From Saccharomycopsis malanga (Eukaryota > Ascomycota > Saccharomycetes > Ascoideales > Saccharomycopsidaceae): a DNA stretch of 64,000 nucleotides. Below, one piece after another: positions 1 to 8,613 of the stretch (position 1 is its first letter; every line of letters begins with the position of its first letter). The position numbers and the translations under genes were made by a program. Below the pieces are notes generated by a model. That model searched no databases, had not been told where the DNA came from, and was given only the letters and a program-made list of their open reading frames with translations. Location of the stretch: the NCBI GenBank assembly GCA_004014935.1, contig CP025324.1, positions 2,542,501-2,606,500 of the forward strand, written 5' to 3'.

Positions 1-346
1 TGAAACGTGGCGAAACTGGACCCTTTTCATAAGGGTAGTAGATTGTGTATGGAGCTCTAAAGTACATCTCAAGACAGACGTACATACCTCTGAACATTTC
101 GCCCAAAAGAAAAAACTTGGTGGCTTTATCCAACGCACTTTCGCTGCTTTCTTCCCACGTCTTTGGTCTGGTTTGTCTGAAGTTGGCTGGCCAAGTACTC
201 TCTATGCTTCCGCCGGTTGGCAACGCAGCAGTTGCCTCAAAAGGCTTATGGGTGTTGGTGGTATTAGATATCAGTCTTATGGCGTTTCTTCCCACCATAC
301 TGAAAGTGCCATTCTTCAACACTCTTTGACAGGAGTTCTGGAGCAT
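1..346 (-). CDS. NDUFS8: Complex I 23-kDa (TYKY) subunit, partial, runs off the left edge
   Basis: The minus strand is open from an ATG at 346-344 to the window edge, giving about 115 residues. It begins MLQNSCQRVL, a basic, hydroxylated, mitochondrial-type presequence. It continues to KATKFFLLGEMFRGMYVCLE and then YFRAPYTIYYPYEKGPVSPR. This is the conserved stretch just before the two 4Fe-4S motifs of the NDUFS8/TYKY subunit; the motifs themselves lie beyond the edge. The subunit carries clusters N6a and N6b in the matrix arm of respiratory complex I. The frame is intact as far as it can be seen. Saccharomyces lacks this enzyme, so the gene argues for a yeast lineage that keeps complex I. 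The identity rests on recognised sequence blocks. Confidence 0.88.
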   Translation of the reverse strand, partial: MLQNSCQRVLKNGTFSMVGRNAIRLISNTTNTHKPFEATAALPTGGSIESTWPANFRQTRPKTWEESSESALDKATKFFLLGEMFRGMYVCLEMYFRAPYTIYYPYEKGPVSPRF

Positions 347-1682
347 ACTTCTTGCAATCATATTGTATTGTAGATGGTCAACCGTATGCCAATTAACTTT
401 TCAAAATGTCAGATTCTTTCCTATACCGAAAAAAGACTCCCACAATTGTCAATATATCATTATCATTAGAAAAAATATACAGTGCTGTAATGCCTAAAAC
501 CCAGCCGCTGATTGGCTCTACACGGTTGCGCAGCGTTGTCGTCACGGGGCTCGTAACCTGTTTACTAAATAAGCGTTTTCTATTGGCTAACGAGCAGTAT
601 GTTTATAAGGCCTATGGTACACGACAATATGGTTTAGTAATACATTGGCATAGTGTGATACTGTTGAGGACTAAACTACAAGTAGATGTACCAATTTATA
701 TTCAGACAAGCAGGAGAACCGTGGCTCTTGCTATGACTCACTTGCTGATATTTTCTTAACTTGCAAGTGTGAATTGGTAATTGGCGGGGTTATTCTCGGC
801 TTCGCTTTGAATCAATATATCATGGAGCAAGGATATAGAGATCTTCGAAGAAGTCGGTTGAATCATTGATTCCAAAAAAAAAAACTATATAGAAATGAAA
901 AAACAAAAACTACTCAGAGTTCTCATGAGACTTTATATATTGACGTAACTAGTACTGACAAAGACGTGAAAGGCTATCTAAAGCAGCGCTCTAGAGCTTG
1001 AATGCCCATTGAGTGAATGAATATAGAGCTGTTGGAGTATAGAAAGCTAAAAGAGAATATAAATATAAGATATTATAATACAGTTGTAAAGAATTTCAAA
1101 ATTTTCACTTGAGGCGGGTAATATTATTCCGGGTAACCGTTCATATGCGCATATAGCAGAGGTGTTGTCCCAACATGCAGCAGCATAGAAGGGTCTTACT
1201 GAATGTTATTAAGCTGTTGGGATATTCAATTTATGATAGTACAAACTATGGTAATGCAGCTATTAATTGACAGACTTTAAACAATTGTAATGTATAAAGG
1301 TTACGGTTTGATCAAGTACAGGAAAGCTCGCAGAATATATGTAATATCAGTAGTATACTTTTACATGCTTCTAATCCTATGGTTTGGTCAATCAAATACA
1401 TTTGGTTCCGTCTTTATATATTTTGCACTTCCTATTGGCTTTTTGTAGTTCCATAATTTAATACTTGTTTTTTTCCCTCCTCATAATATTACAGTATTAC
1501 AGTATTATGGCTTAAATATTGTTTTCTCTTCTATTGTGACTTCTTCTCAACCTTTTCAAATAGTCAGTTGTTGATTTCGTGTCCACAGATTTACCCAAAG
1601 CCAATTACATGATAAAACAAGACATAGATGTAGAAATGTCTATTATTTAAGTATGTAAAAACTTAAATTACAGAATGTTCAA
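347..1682. other. Intergenic region, no gene seen
   Basis: This is the upstream region of the NDUFS8 gene and the 3' side of PFK26. It is AT-rich with several A runs. The only open frames are short, lack codon bias and match nothing I recognise. I see no RNA gene or clear repeat. Confidence 0.6.
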
Positions 1683-4235
1683 CTACTTTCCTTTATGGAA
1701 GATTCTAGCCCGCTGTATATCGTTCAATCTTTCGGTTAACTGATCCATGTGGAATCTTTGGTTTTCATTTTCATCATTGTATTTAGTGCTATTGTCTTTG
1801 GTAAATTGATTTGTAGCAGAATCTTGGTTTATTTCCCTAGACAAACTTTTGTTTTCGCCCTCGATATGATGCTCACCTTTATGGACAGGTAGATTTCTCA
1901 ATCTGTTCAAATTCTCAGTGATTCCGTGTTCGGCAGCAGCTCCTACAAAATGACGTTTTAAATCCAGGGCCTTTTCCCTGACAGCTGCTGCCTTTTCGTG
2001 CATTCGTGGCACTGATGGAACAACACTGTATTTTCGTTTACCCAGATTACTTATATTAACCTCCTTGAGTTTACGGGTGTATTTAAACTTGTCTACCTTG
2101 AAGAACCAATCACGTTCCTCGTTATATTCGTACAATGACCAGTCGACGCCGTATGTTTTAGGCTCAAGGATATAGAGGGAATGCAATGGGATGTCCAAAT
2201 CTCCAATGTGTTCTTTGCTGATATTAAGGAAGTAACCAAGCAAAATACGTGACACCACGCGATGTGTGATAAGTAGTAAATGGTCCTCCAGACGTTCAAT
2301 CTCAGTGATGATGGGCTTCAAACGGTTTATCACATCGAGATACAGCTCACCACCAAGCCCTGGATAACGGTAGCTGAGTTTATTGTTAACACGGGCTGCG
2401 AATTCAGTAGGATATTTCTCCTGTATCTCTTTATAGGTCATGCCTTCCATTTTGCCAGCGCCCAACTCGTTGAGCATTCTCATTTGCTTGACAAAATACT
2501 CATTGTCGTTGAAAAACTGTGCAGTCTGGACAGCTCGTTTGAGCATACTGGTCCACACGCAAAAAGTAGGTTCTTCAGGGGGTTTTTCATCTTGAGGCTC
2601 GTCATGTATAGGAGTGTCAATTTGAGTGTCTTGGAAATCATCCAAAACAACTCTGGGCAAGCTCTTGTCAGTTGGATTGTAAGATCTTTTCTGGTATTCG
2701 ATTTTCAACTTATTGTTAAACTCTTGAATCTGCCATTCTCTGAAACGCCGTTTCTGATAAGTGATAAAGCGTGCCAATGTTTTGGAGAACTTGACACCAC
2801 GTTTTGTCAAGTCGCAATCACCACCAATCTTGCCGTCTACGTTATCGATACTTTCGCCATGGCGGGTCAATATGATCATCCGCTCTTTCAAGTTGAAGTT
2901 GAGCAAGAAATAAATGGTTTGGCTTGCTAAAAAGCCCTGTATATTGTAGCTGATAATTTTTCTTCCTACGTTCACCATCTTGACATACTGTATATCACGG
3001 TACCGATGCTCCTCGTATTCGCCAATTGTCTCGTAGACCTTCTCGTAGTTGTGCAAACGCTCGGTGAAGTCTGCAATAGCTTTATCTGGATCCATGTTGC
3101 GATAGTCAGGCCCTGAGAGTTTCAAACGGATGTTTTGTTCAATGAGAGCTGAGTCGTCACACACGCTTTCTAAAAAGAGTATCTTAAGCTGCGATTGCGA
3201 GGCTTGGTTGATCCGATTGATAATCCGCTGGCGACGGAGTCTGGTTGTGTTCGTAGCGTCAAATATACCCACTGAGCCAGGTCCACGGAGCACATAATCA
3301 AGAAGCTCATCAAGAGTGTCAATAGCCCACTGTTCACGAAGAGCTGCGTTGCTTTTGTTTTCCGGATTGAAGAAACTAGCTTCATGTGTTGTGCTATCCA
3401 ACTTGTTCACGTTGAGTGTCGAGCCTGTTTTGCTCGTGTTTCCACTTGGAATATCTGGCAAAGGCTCCGACAGTGGGCCCAAGTTGTTGAAATCGGTTTT
3501 TCTACGTGTGTTTCCTACATTGAACACCTTGCATTCATGCTGAGACCAGTTCAAGTACCGTGCTAGTTTGTTCGTGATATACGACTTACCTCGGGCCGGA
3601 AGACCAACCATCACAATGACAAGTTTTGAGCCAACATCCTGCGATGCAATCGTTCCGTCTGGAGAGCTTCGGGACTTGGTAAGTCCAGGCACATCCAACG
3701 TGGTTGCCCTCCGTTTTGGCTGCTGGGTGGTATTCTTAATGGTGAAGGAGGGTCTCGATACTGGTCCTGTGCTGTCGTCATCACTGTCGTTGCTGTGGTT
3801 GGGACTGGGACTGGGACTGGACAGTCTTTCGTCGCTCTCACTCACAAGAAGCATTGGAGTCATGACTGCTGCGCCATTGGATGGTGACAACTCGGGCGAA
3901 TTGTGCTTCGAGACATACGGAGTATCACTGAGTGGTCGTTTCTTGAACTCTGGCAACATACGTGGTTTTGCTGCCATGCCCAGAGGTGCACTATAGTGTG
4001 GAATTTTGAACTGCGGAGGTCCAATTGTTGCTCTACTTTTTGGCCCAGCCAGAGAATGTGTGCCTGCACTCGTATCATGCGAAACGCTGTGCACACTGCT
4101 GTCGGAATCACTCAACCCTTGGCCATGGCTATCAACATCTTCATCAGTGGTAATCAAAACATTGTCTGAAGAGGCATTTCTATCTGAGGGCAAGTGGGGT
4201 AGAATCCCCTTACGGGTGCTGTTATGACGAGACAT
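1683..4235 (-). CDS. PFK26: 6-phosphofructo-2-kinase (Pfk26-type)
   Basis: The enzyme makes fructose 2,6-bisphosphate, the activator of phosphofructokinase-1 and inhibitor of gluconeogenesis, in the cytosol. An upstream in-frame ATG exists, but MSRHNSTRKG at 4235 is the likelier start and gives 850 residues. About 200 residues of Ser/Pro-rich, probably phosphorylated, N-terminal tail precede the kinase P-loop GLPARGKS (about residues 211-218) and IFDATNTTR. The histidine-phosphatase half follows, with LTRHGES (His about 459), SMLKRAVQTAQ, LNELGAG and LLITHRVVSR. Length and the long N tail fit Pfk26 (827 residues in S. cerevisiae) rather than the short Fbp26. The phosphatase His residues are kept here, whereas S. 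cerevisiae Pfk26 is known to have lost the catalytic one. The C-terminal 150 residues are hydrophilic and poorly conserved. Confidence 0.9.
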   Translation of the reverse strand: MSRHNSTRKGILPHLPSDRNASSDNVLITTDEDVDSHGQGLSDSDSSVHSVSHDTSAGTHSLAGPKSRATIGPPQFKIPHYSAPLGMAAKPRMLPEFKKRPLSDTPYVSKHNSPELSPSNGAAVMTPMLLVSESDERLSSPSPSPNHSNDSDDDSTGPVSRPSFTIKNTTQQPKRRATTLDVPGLTKSRSSPDGTIASQDVGSKLVIVMVGLPARGKSYITNKLARYLNWSQHECKVFNVGNTRRKTDFNNLGPLSEPLPDIPSGNTSKTGSTLNVNKLDSTTHEASFFNPENKSNAALREQWAIDTLDELLDYVLRGPGSVGIFDATNTTRLRRQRIINRINQASQSQLKILFLESVCDDSALIEQNIRLKLSGPDYRNMDPDKAIADFTERLHNYEKVYETIGEYEEHRYRDIQYVKMVNVGRKIISYNIQGFLASQTIYFLLNFNLKERMIILTRHGESIDNVDGKIGGDCDLTKRGVKFSKTLARFITYQKRRFREWQIQEFNNKLKIEYQKRSYNPTDKSLPRVVLDDFQDTQIDTPIHDEPQDEKPPEEPTFCVWTSMLKRAVQTAQFFNDNEYFVKQMRMLNELGAGKMEGMTYKEIQEKYPTEFAARVNNKLSYRYPGLGGELYLDVINRLKPIITEIERLEDHLLLITHRVVSRILLGYFLNISKEHIGDLDIPLHSLYILEPKTYGVDWSLYEYNEERDWFFKVDKFKYTRKLKEVNISNLGKRKYSVVPSVPRMHEKAAAVREKALDLKRHFVGAAAEHGITENLNRLRNLPVHKGEHHIEGENKSLSREINQDSATNQFTKDNSTKYNDENENQRFHMDQLTERLNDIQRARIFHKGK

Positions 4236-5646
4236 TCTAATGGAAAAACTAGTGCGAGTCTTGCAAAAACACTGTCTAAATACCACTGGCAGCACTGAAA
4301 TCCATATCAGATTAATTGTGATCAACTAATCAACAGGCTATTGATGAATTATATCGGCTCAAAGTAGTGATGGAAAAATGCCTGAGCAAAGTGAATGCGG
4401 AACGATGCACCATTGCTGCGGGCCAGATGAGATTGTTGCATATTTGTCACATTTTTGTGCATGATAGCGCGTCTGGTTGCATAATATTGCATATACTCGC
4501 GTCAATTGATTCTCTTTGGTCGAGGTTTCGTTTCCTTTTACTAAGTTAGTTTCCTTTGTAAAAGGTGGAAGGTGGAGAGCAGTAGCGGTTGAGGGTTGGT
4601 AGTTGTGGTGCAGTGTAATTGGTGGGCAAGAATTTGTTAAAGACTTGTAGAACCAAGAGGAATACAATACTAGACGCTGTGGGAATCACTGGCATGTAGG
4701 AAAGACATGAAGGATTGAAAAGACTCATGAAAGGGTGTATTCGAGAAGAGGCAAGCCAAGATATGGGAACAGAGGCTTTATAGTTACAAAAAGACTTTTA
4801 TATATCACATGGGATACATTTTAATGGCAACAATGTAGTTTTAAATGTGGATGGATTGTAAATTGTGTAGCAGTTTTGTTTTTCGTTTTCGAAATTTGAC
4901 ACTGTTTATAGAATATTGATAAGGATTACTGTATGGTCTAAACTTGAAGGATTTTAGTCATTTTTTGACCGCTAGAAACATTGTTGAAATGAGTGATAAA
5001 GGATGTCCGTTGAAGCATGTAGAGAAGATGTGCTGGAATTTTATCTAATAAATAAGGAGGCTTCTATTTAATAAGATAAAATATGCTCACTCTTTGAAAC
5101 CCTAAATTGACTATTTCATAGTGTATTTGTAAGACACCAGTTTGTATGATGAACCACTAGTACAACCAAAGCAAATTATTAACACATTTACGTCAGTTTG
5201 AAGGCTCTTGACGACTTGATATCATATATTTTGAGCCCAGTAATTATCAGGGCTGGCGACTACAATATTTTCAGCCCAGTACATGTCAGTTCCGTATATA
5301 CGCGCTTGGCTGGCGACTTGACAATAAATCAGTTGTATCAAGTTTAAAAAAACAGCTGTTCGATCAGCAATATAACAATGCTGTTACTAAACCCAATTTG
5401 TGCCAATACTTCATACACACATTTCCGAATCACATTTTACACATCTTACAAATGTCATACTATCTACCCACCCAATTGTCTCAGAAATTGTTTCACTGGT
5501 CAACTCGTAAACGGATGTCGCACCCGAGCAAATCTTGACACTTGACATTTATAATGATACCGGCAAACCTATGGGATATATGATGTTTTCATTACCACAT
5601 TAACAGCAAGAACAACATTTGAAGCAAGCTGGGAACGTCTTTTATA
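4236..5646. other. Divergent promoter region between PFK26 and the first metallopeptidase
   Basis: No convincing gene is present. The PFK26-proximal part has mixed composition and the rest is AT-rich. Near 5219-5318 are two 3'-end fragments of the SINE family, annotated separately. Short open frames on the minus strand at 4359-4728 have no recognisable similarity. Confidence 0.6.
5219..5318 (-). repeat. Two 3'-terminal fragments of the tRNA-derived SINE, nested or in tandem
   Basis: Read on the minus strand, both pieces match the end of the full element at 10898-11228: the block ACTGGGCTTGAAATATATGA preceded by the GTATATA/CTGATATGTACT region. The first piece is 5219-5250. The second is 5262-5307 and is bounded on both sides by a perfect 11-bp direct repeat, GGCTGGCGACT (5251-5261 and 5308-5318). 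That repeat could be a target-site duplication around a strongly 5'-truncated insertion, or the edge of a small tandem duplication. Both pieces lack the tRNA-like head. Confidence 0.65.
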
Positions 5647-7647
5647 ATGCCGCTTACAATCATCAACCATCCGCCTGGGAGCACTGTGTTTATTCCGGAC
5701 ATTCTTGTCCATGGCCAATCGAGCGAACAGTATGGGATAATTCATGTAACGTACCATGACAACTGTTTCCCGTCTCAATCTTTTGAAGTGAATTGCAGTT
5801 TTTTCAAGCTTCTTGTCCACTTGGCTCCTGGATTCAATGAGGTTACTTTTACACAGCATTCAGGGCATTTCGAGAACGGGTACCCTAAATACGACCAAGC
5901 TCCTCAGTATCCACCGATGGAACTCAAGTATCAGTTCAATTACAGCATTGTGGAAGAGAATCCAGTGGTGAATTTGTGTTTGCTTGTGGCCAAAGATTCT
6001 CCTCTTACTTACGATGCTCCAGAATACAAGATTCGTAGCGAAGGCAACGGAATCAACACTGCTATCAGCAAGCTTCGTTTCGGGGCTCGTTTGATGCAAG
6101 CTCTTACAGCAGAGCAGATGGCAAGAAACGGATTTGGAAACAGATGTTTCCGTTTTGCAGAGGAGGAAACCGAAGACACGTTATCTGCGCAGGATCCTCC
6201 TGGAACCAGACGGAGCACTGTGAAGGTACACGTCCTTAGAGTGGAGCAGACAGTTGCCGAAATCAGGGATCCTAATGTTGCCCAGCAAAACCCACACGGC
6301 AATAATACTGGAGCCTTGTTTGATTGGGCTGCCACTGCTATAAACAATTATGGTCCTCCGTTCTCTGATACAGAAAACCCCCAGGCTGCTTGTATGTGGC
6401 TTGATGCCCATTGGGATCCTAACCAGAGCTTGCTTCTAGGCCACGCTGCTTTGGGTGGCAGTCATGGCAACTTGAGACTTGCTATCTTTGGCTCGCAAGG
6501 TCTTTGGTCATGGCCTAAATACTACGAGGAGCTTTACTACAGTTTCAGCGATTGTACTAAAACAGACACTTCCAGAGTTGTCAATGATTGCAACGAGTGT
6601 GGATCTGCCTGGGAAGCTCTCAATATCTCCTTAGGAGCTTTCCTCCACGAAATTGGCCACTCTTTGGGCTGTCCTCATTCTCCTAGTGGCATCATGCTAA
6701 GAGATTATGTTACTTTGAACAGAACTTTCATGACTCGAGAGTTTCCATCCACTCGGACAGGCCACCAAGGCTACGCTCCTGTTCTTGCTAAAGATGAATG
6801 TGGCTGGTACAGACTGGACATAATCCGGTTCCTTTACCACCCTGCTTTCAGATTGCCAATTGATTTCCAAGATGACAGCATTCCTAACGATGCTTGGAGT
6901 AAAGGTCAGCTGCCTTCTGCATTTGCTCTAGAAGACAACACCCTCTTGTTTGAAGCTCCGTACAATGGCATTTACTTGGTGGAACTCTGGGTAGAGGGTG
7001 CAAATCGTGCGCATTTGGAATACTTGCCACATCTCAGCAACAACGGGCCTGGCCCTCAGAAACAACTTGCTCTAAACTACCGTGATTTGCAAAAGTTGTT
7101 GCCCGAACAATACCGCAATAAAAAGTTGGAGCTCTGGGTCTTAGCTGTGGGTTTGCATCAAACTGATATCCTGGATTTCCTACAACGTGCCAAACCTATA
7201 GAAAGTGACTTTGGCCTAGGCAGAGGATCTCTTCAAGGCTTCCAAACCCAGTTGTGCGGCAGAGATTGCTCTGAAAAGACTCCTCTCATTGCCTTTGACC
7301 CAACAGCAACCTCAGAGGTTACTGTCTACTATGGCATGGCTCTTGATGGCATCAGCTTTACCAACGCCTATACAGGGCATACCGCTTTATTGGGTAATTC
7401 CAAGAGTAACGTTGGTAAATTTTACTTGGAACCAGGTGAACGTATCTTGGGATTCAATGTCAGAAGCGGCGCCTGGGTAGATGCTGTACAAGTTGTCACC
7501 GACAGAAGAGTAAGTGAGTTTTACGGAAATACAGGAGGTGGTGGTCTCAGACAAATCAAATGCCCACCAGGCTACTCCTTGATTGGACTTTACGGTTGGG
7601 TCGGCAGCTGGGTGGACGCTATTCAAGGAATTTACGTTAAACAATAA
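5647..7647 (+). CDS. Putative zinc metallopeptidase with C-terminal jacalin-like domain (YIL108W type)
   Basis: The 666-residue protein belongs to the fungal family of S. cerevisiae YIL108W (about 696 residues), a putative metalloendopeptidase reported to form foci under replication stress. The zinc motif HEIGHSLGCPH is intact (His334, Glu335, His338, His344) and is followed by SGIM, which resembles a Met-turn. The last 130 or so residues form a jacalin-like beta-prism domain, with GAWVDAVQ and the PPGYSLIGLYG...SWVDAIQG ending. There is no signal peptide or membrane segment, so a cytosolic site is likely. It is the upstream member of a tandem pair; the gap to the sister gene is 966 bp. The substrate is unknown. 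Confidence 0.88.
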   Translation: MPLTIINHPPGSTVFIPDILVHGQSSEQYGIIHVTYHDNCFPSQSFEVNCSFFKLLVHLAPGFNEVTFTQHSGHFENGYPKYDQAPQYPPMELKYQFNYSIVEENPVVNLCLLVAKDSPLTYDAPEYKIRSEGNGINTAISKLRFGARLMQALTAEQMARNGFGNRCFRFAEEETEDTLSAQDPPGTRRSTVKVHVLRVEQTVAEIRDPNVAQQNPHGNNTGALFDWAATAINNYGPPFSDTENPQAACMWLDAHWDPNQSLLLGHAALGGSHGNLRLAIFGSQGLWSWPKYYEELYYSFSDCTKTDTSRVVNDCNECGSAWEALNISLGAFLHEIGHSLGCPHSPSGIMLRDYVTLNRTFMTREFPSTRTGHQGYAPVLAKDECGWYRLDIIRFLYHPAFRLPIDFQDDSIPNDAWSKGQLPSAFALEDNTLLFEAPYNGIYLVELWVEGANRAHLEYLPHLSNNGPGPQKQLALNYRDLQKLLPEQYRNKKLELWVLAVGLHQTDILDFLQRAKPIESDFGLGRGSLQGFQTQLCGRDCSEKTPLIAFDPTATSEVTVYYGMALDGISFTNAYTGHTALLGNSKSNVGKFYLEPGERILGFNVRSGAWVDAVQVVTDRRVSEFYGNTGGGGLRQIKCPPGYSLIGLYGWVGSWVDAIQGIYVKQ

Positions 7648-8613
7648 CTAGAATGAAAAATAGAATTCAGTATGATCGATTATAATGTAAAAAAAGTTGG
7701 TATTTTGAAACAAATAAGAAGAGTAGATCTGTAAGCAACAATACGAGGTGAATAAGAAAAGCACATGTATAAATAACAAAAAGAGAATTCAAAGAACACA
7801 GGTAAGTTATATAAGGAGAATAATAACAGCTTAAACTAGTAGATTAACTCTTTGATCTTACAAAATGTGACTTTTACCCACTTAAAAACCCTGTAATCAT
7901 TCTGTAATCCTAAAACTATCCTATAGATATTCTATAGTTATAAACCATCTTTTTTTTGTTTATGTATTGTATGTGCCGTTGGGTAGGATAGTTCAGTAGT
8001 TGGAGGTTTTCAAAAAGACGTCAACCCAGATTCGAGCCCTACAGGAAACTAGTTTTTACTCGCTGCTTCTATGATGATGGCTGGTTGGAATGGTTTCGAA
8101 GCATACCCGTTAAAATGTGAACACATAAGAATATTTCTGCTGGAAAAGTTGAGCATTATCGAGAGCATTTTTTATGTCTTAATAAAATTGACATAAAATG
8201 ACTGAGTTTTTGCAGTTTATTATATGTTAATCTCTACGGTACTGTTACGGCGCTGTTCTTACTCATGAGACATTTATATGCTAACTACAAACCTTTTATT
8301 ATCAATGTGTCACTGCTGCAACTAAAACTTTCTTCAAATATTGAAAATCGGCTTTCTTGGTTATTATGGGTATCTTATCAAGGTAAATCGGTGTGACGAA
8401 TCGGCGGTTTTAGATCCGACCGATATTATTGGTGCCAACTAAAAGACACTTTATATAACCGGTTAAGAGTATATATATTAATCTAGCTGACACTCCAAGC
8501 TATTTACCAACAAGTTTTTAGCAATAATTTGCTTTAATAAAAGACTTTTAGCAATCCTTTGATATACCCAACCTTGACAATCATTTAATACACTCAACCT
8601 TACTCAGGAACAA
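7648..8613. other. Intergenic region between the two metallopeptidase paralogs
   Basis: The region holds a diverged SINE head at 7974-8078 (listed separately) and otherwise AT-rich sequence. TATA-like sequence occurs about 140 bp upstream of the second paralog. No other gene is seen. Confidence 0.6.
7974..8078 (+). repeat. Diverged 5' half of the tRNA-derived SINE
   Basis: The segment has a tRNA-like A box (TAGTTCAGTAG) and, about 40 bp later, a weakened B box (GATTCGAGCCC). It then runs into TTTTTACTCGCTGCTTCTAT, which matches the start of the SINE body in the copies at 57930 and 62091. Similarity fades after about 8078, so this is a 3'-truncated or heavily decayed copy. It does not fold as a functional tRNA gene by eye. 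Confidence 0.6.

Noticed and set aside
60-90. Frameshift in the partial NDUFS8 gene
   Set aside because: A first reading suggested one. Rereading the bases 61-90 showed the frame is continuous (RGMYVCLEMYF).
406-759. 117-residue open frame on the plus strand
   Set aside because: No family resemblance, no codon bias and no conserved blocks. It lies upstream of the NDUFS8 gene and looks like chance.
7974-8078. A functional tRNA gene
   Set aside because: The A and B boxes are tRNA-like, but acceptor and anticodon stems do not pair and the sequence continues into the SINE body.
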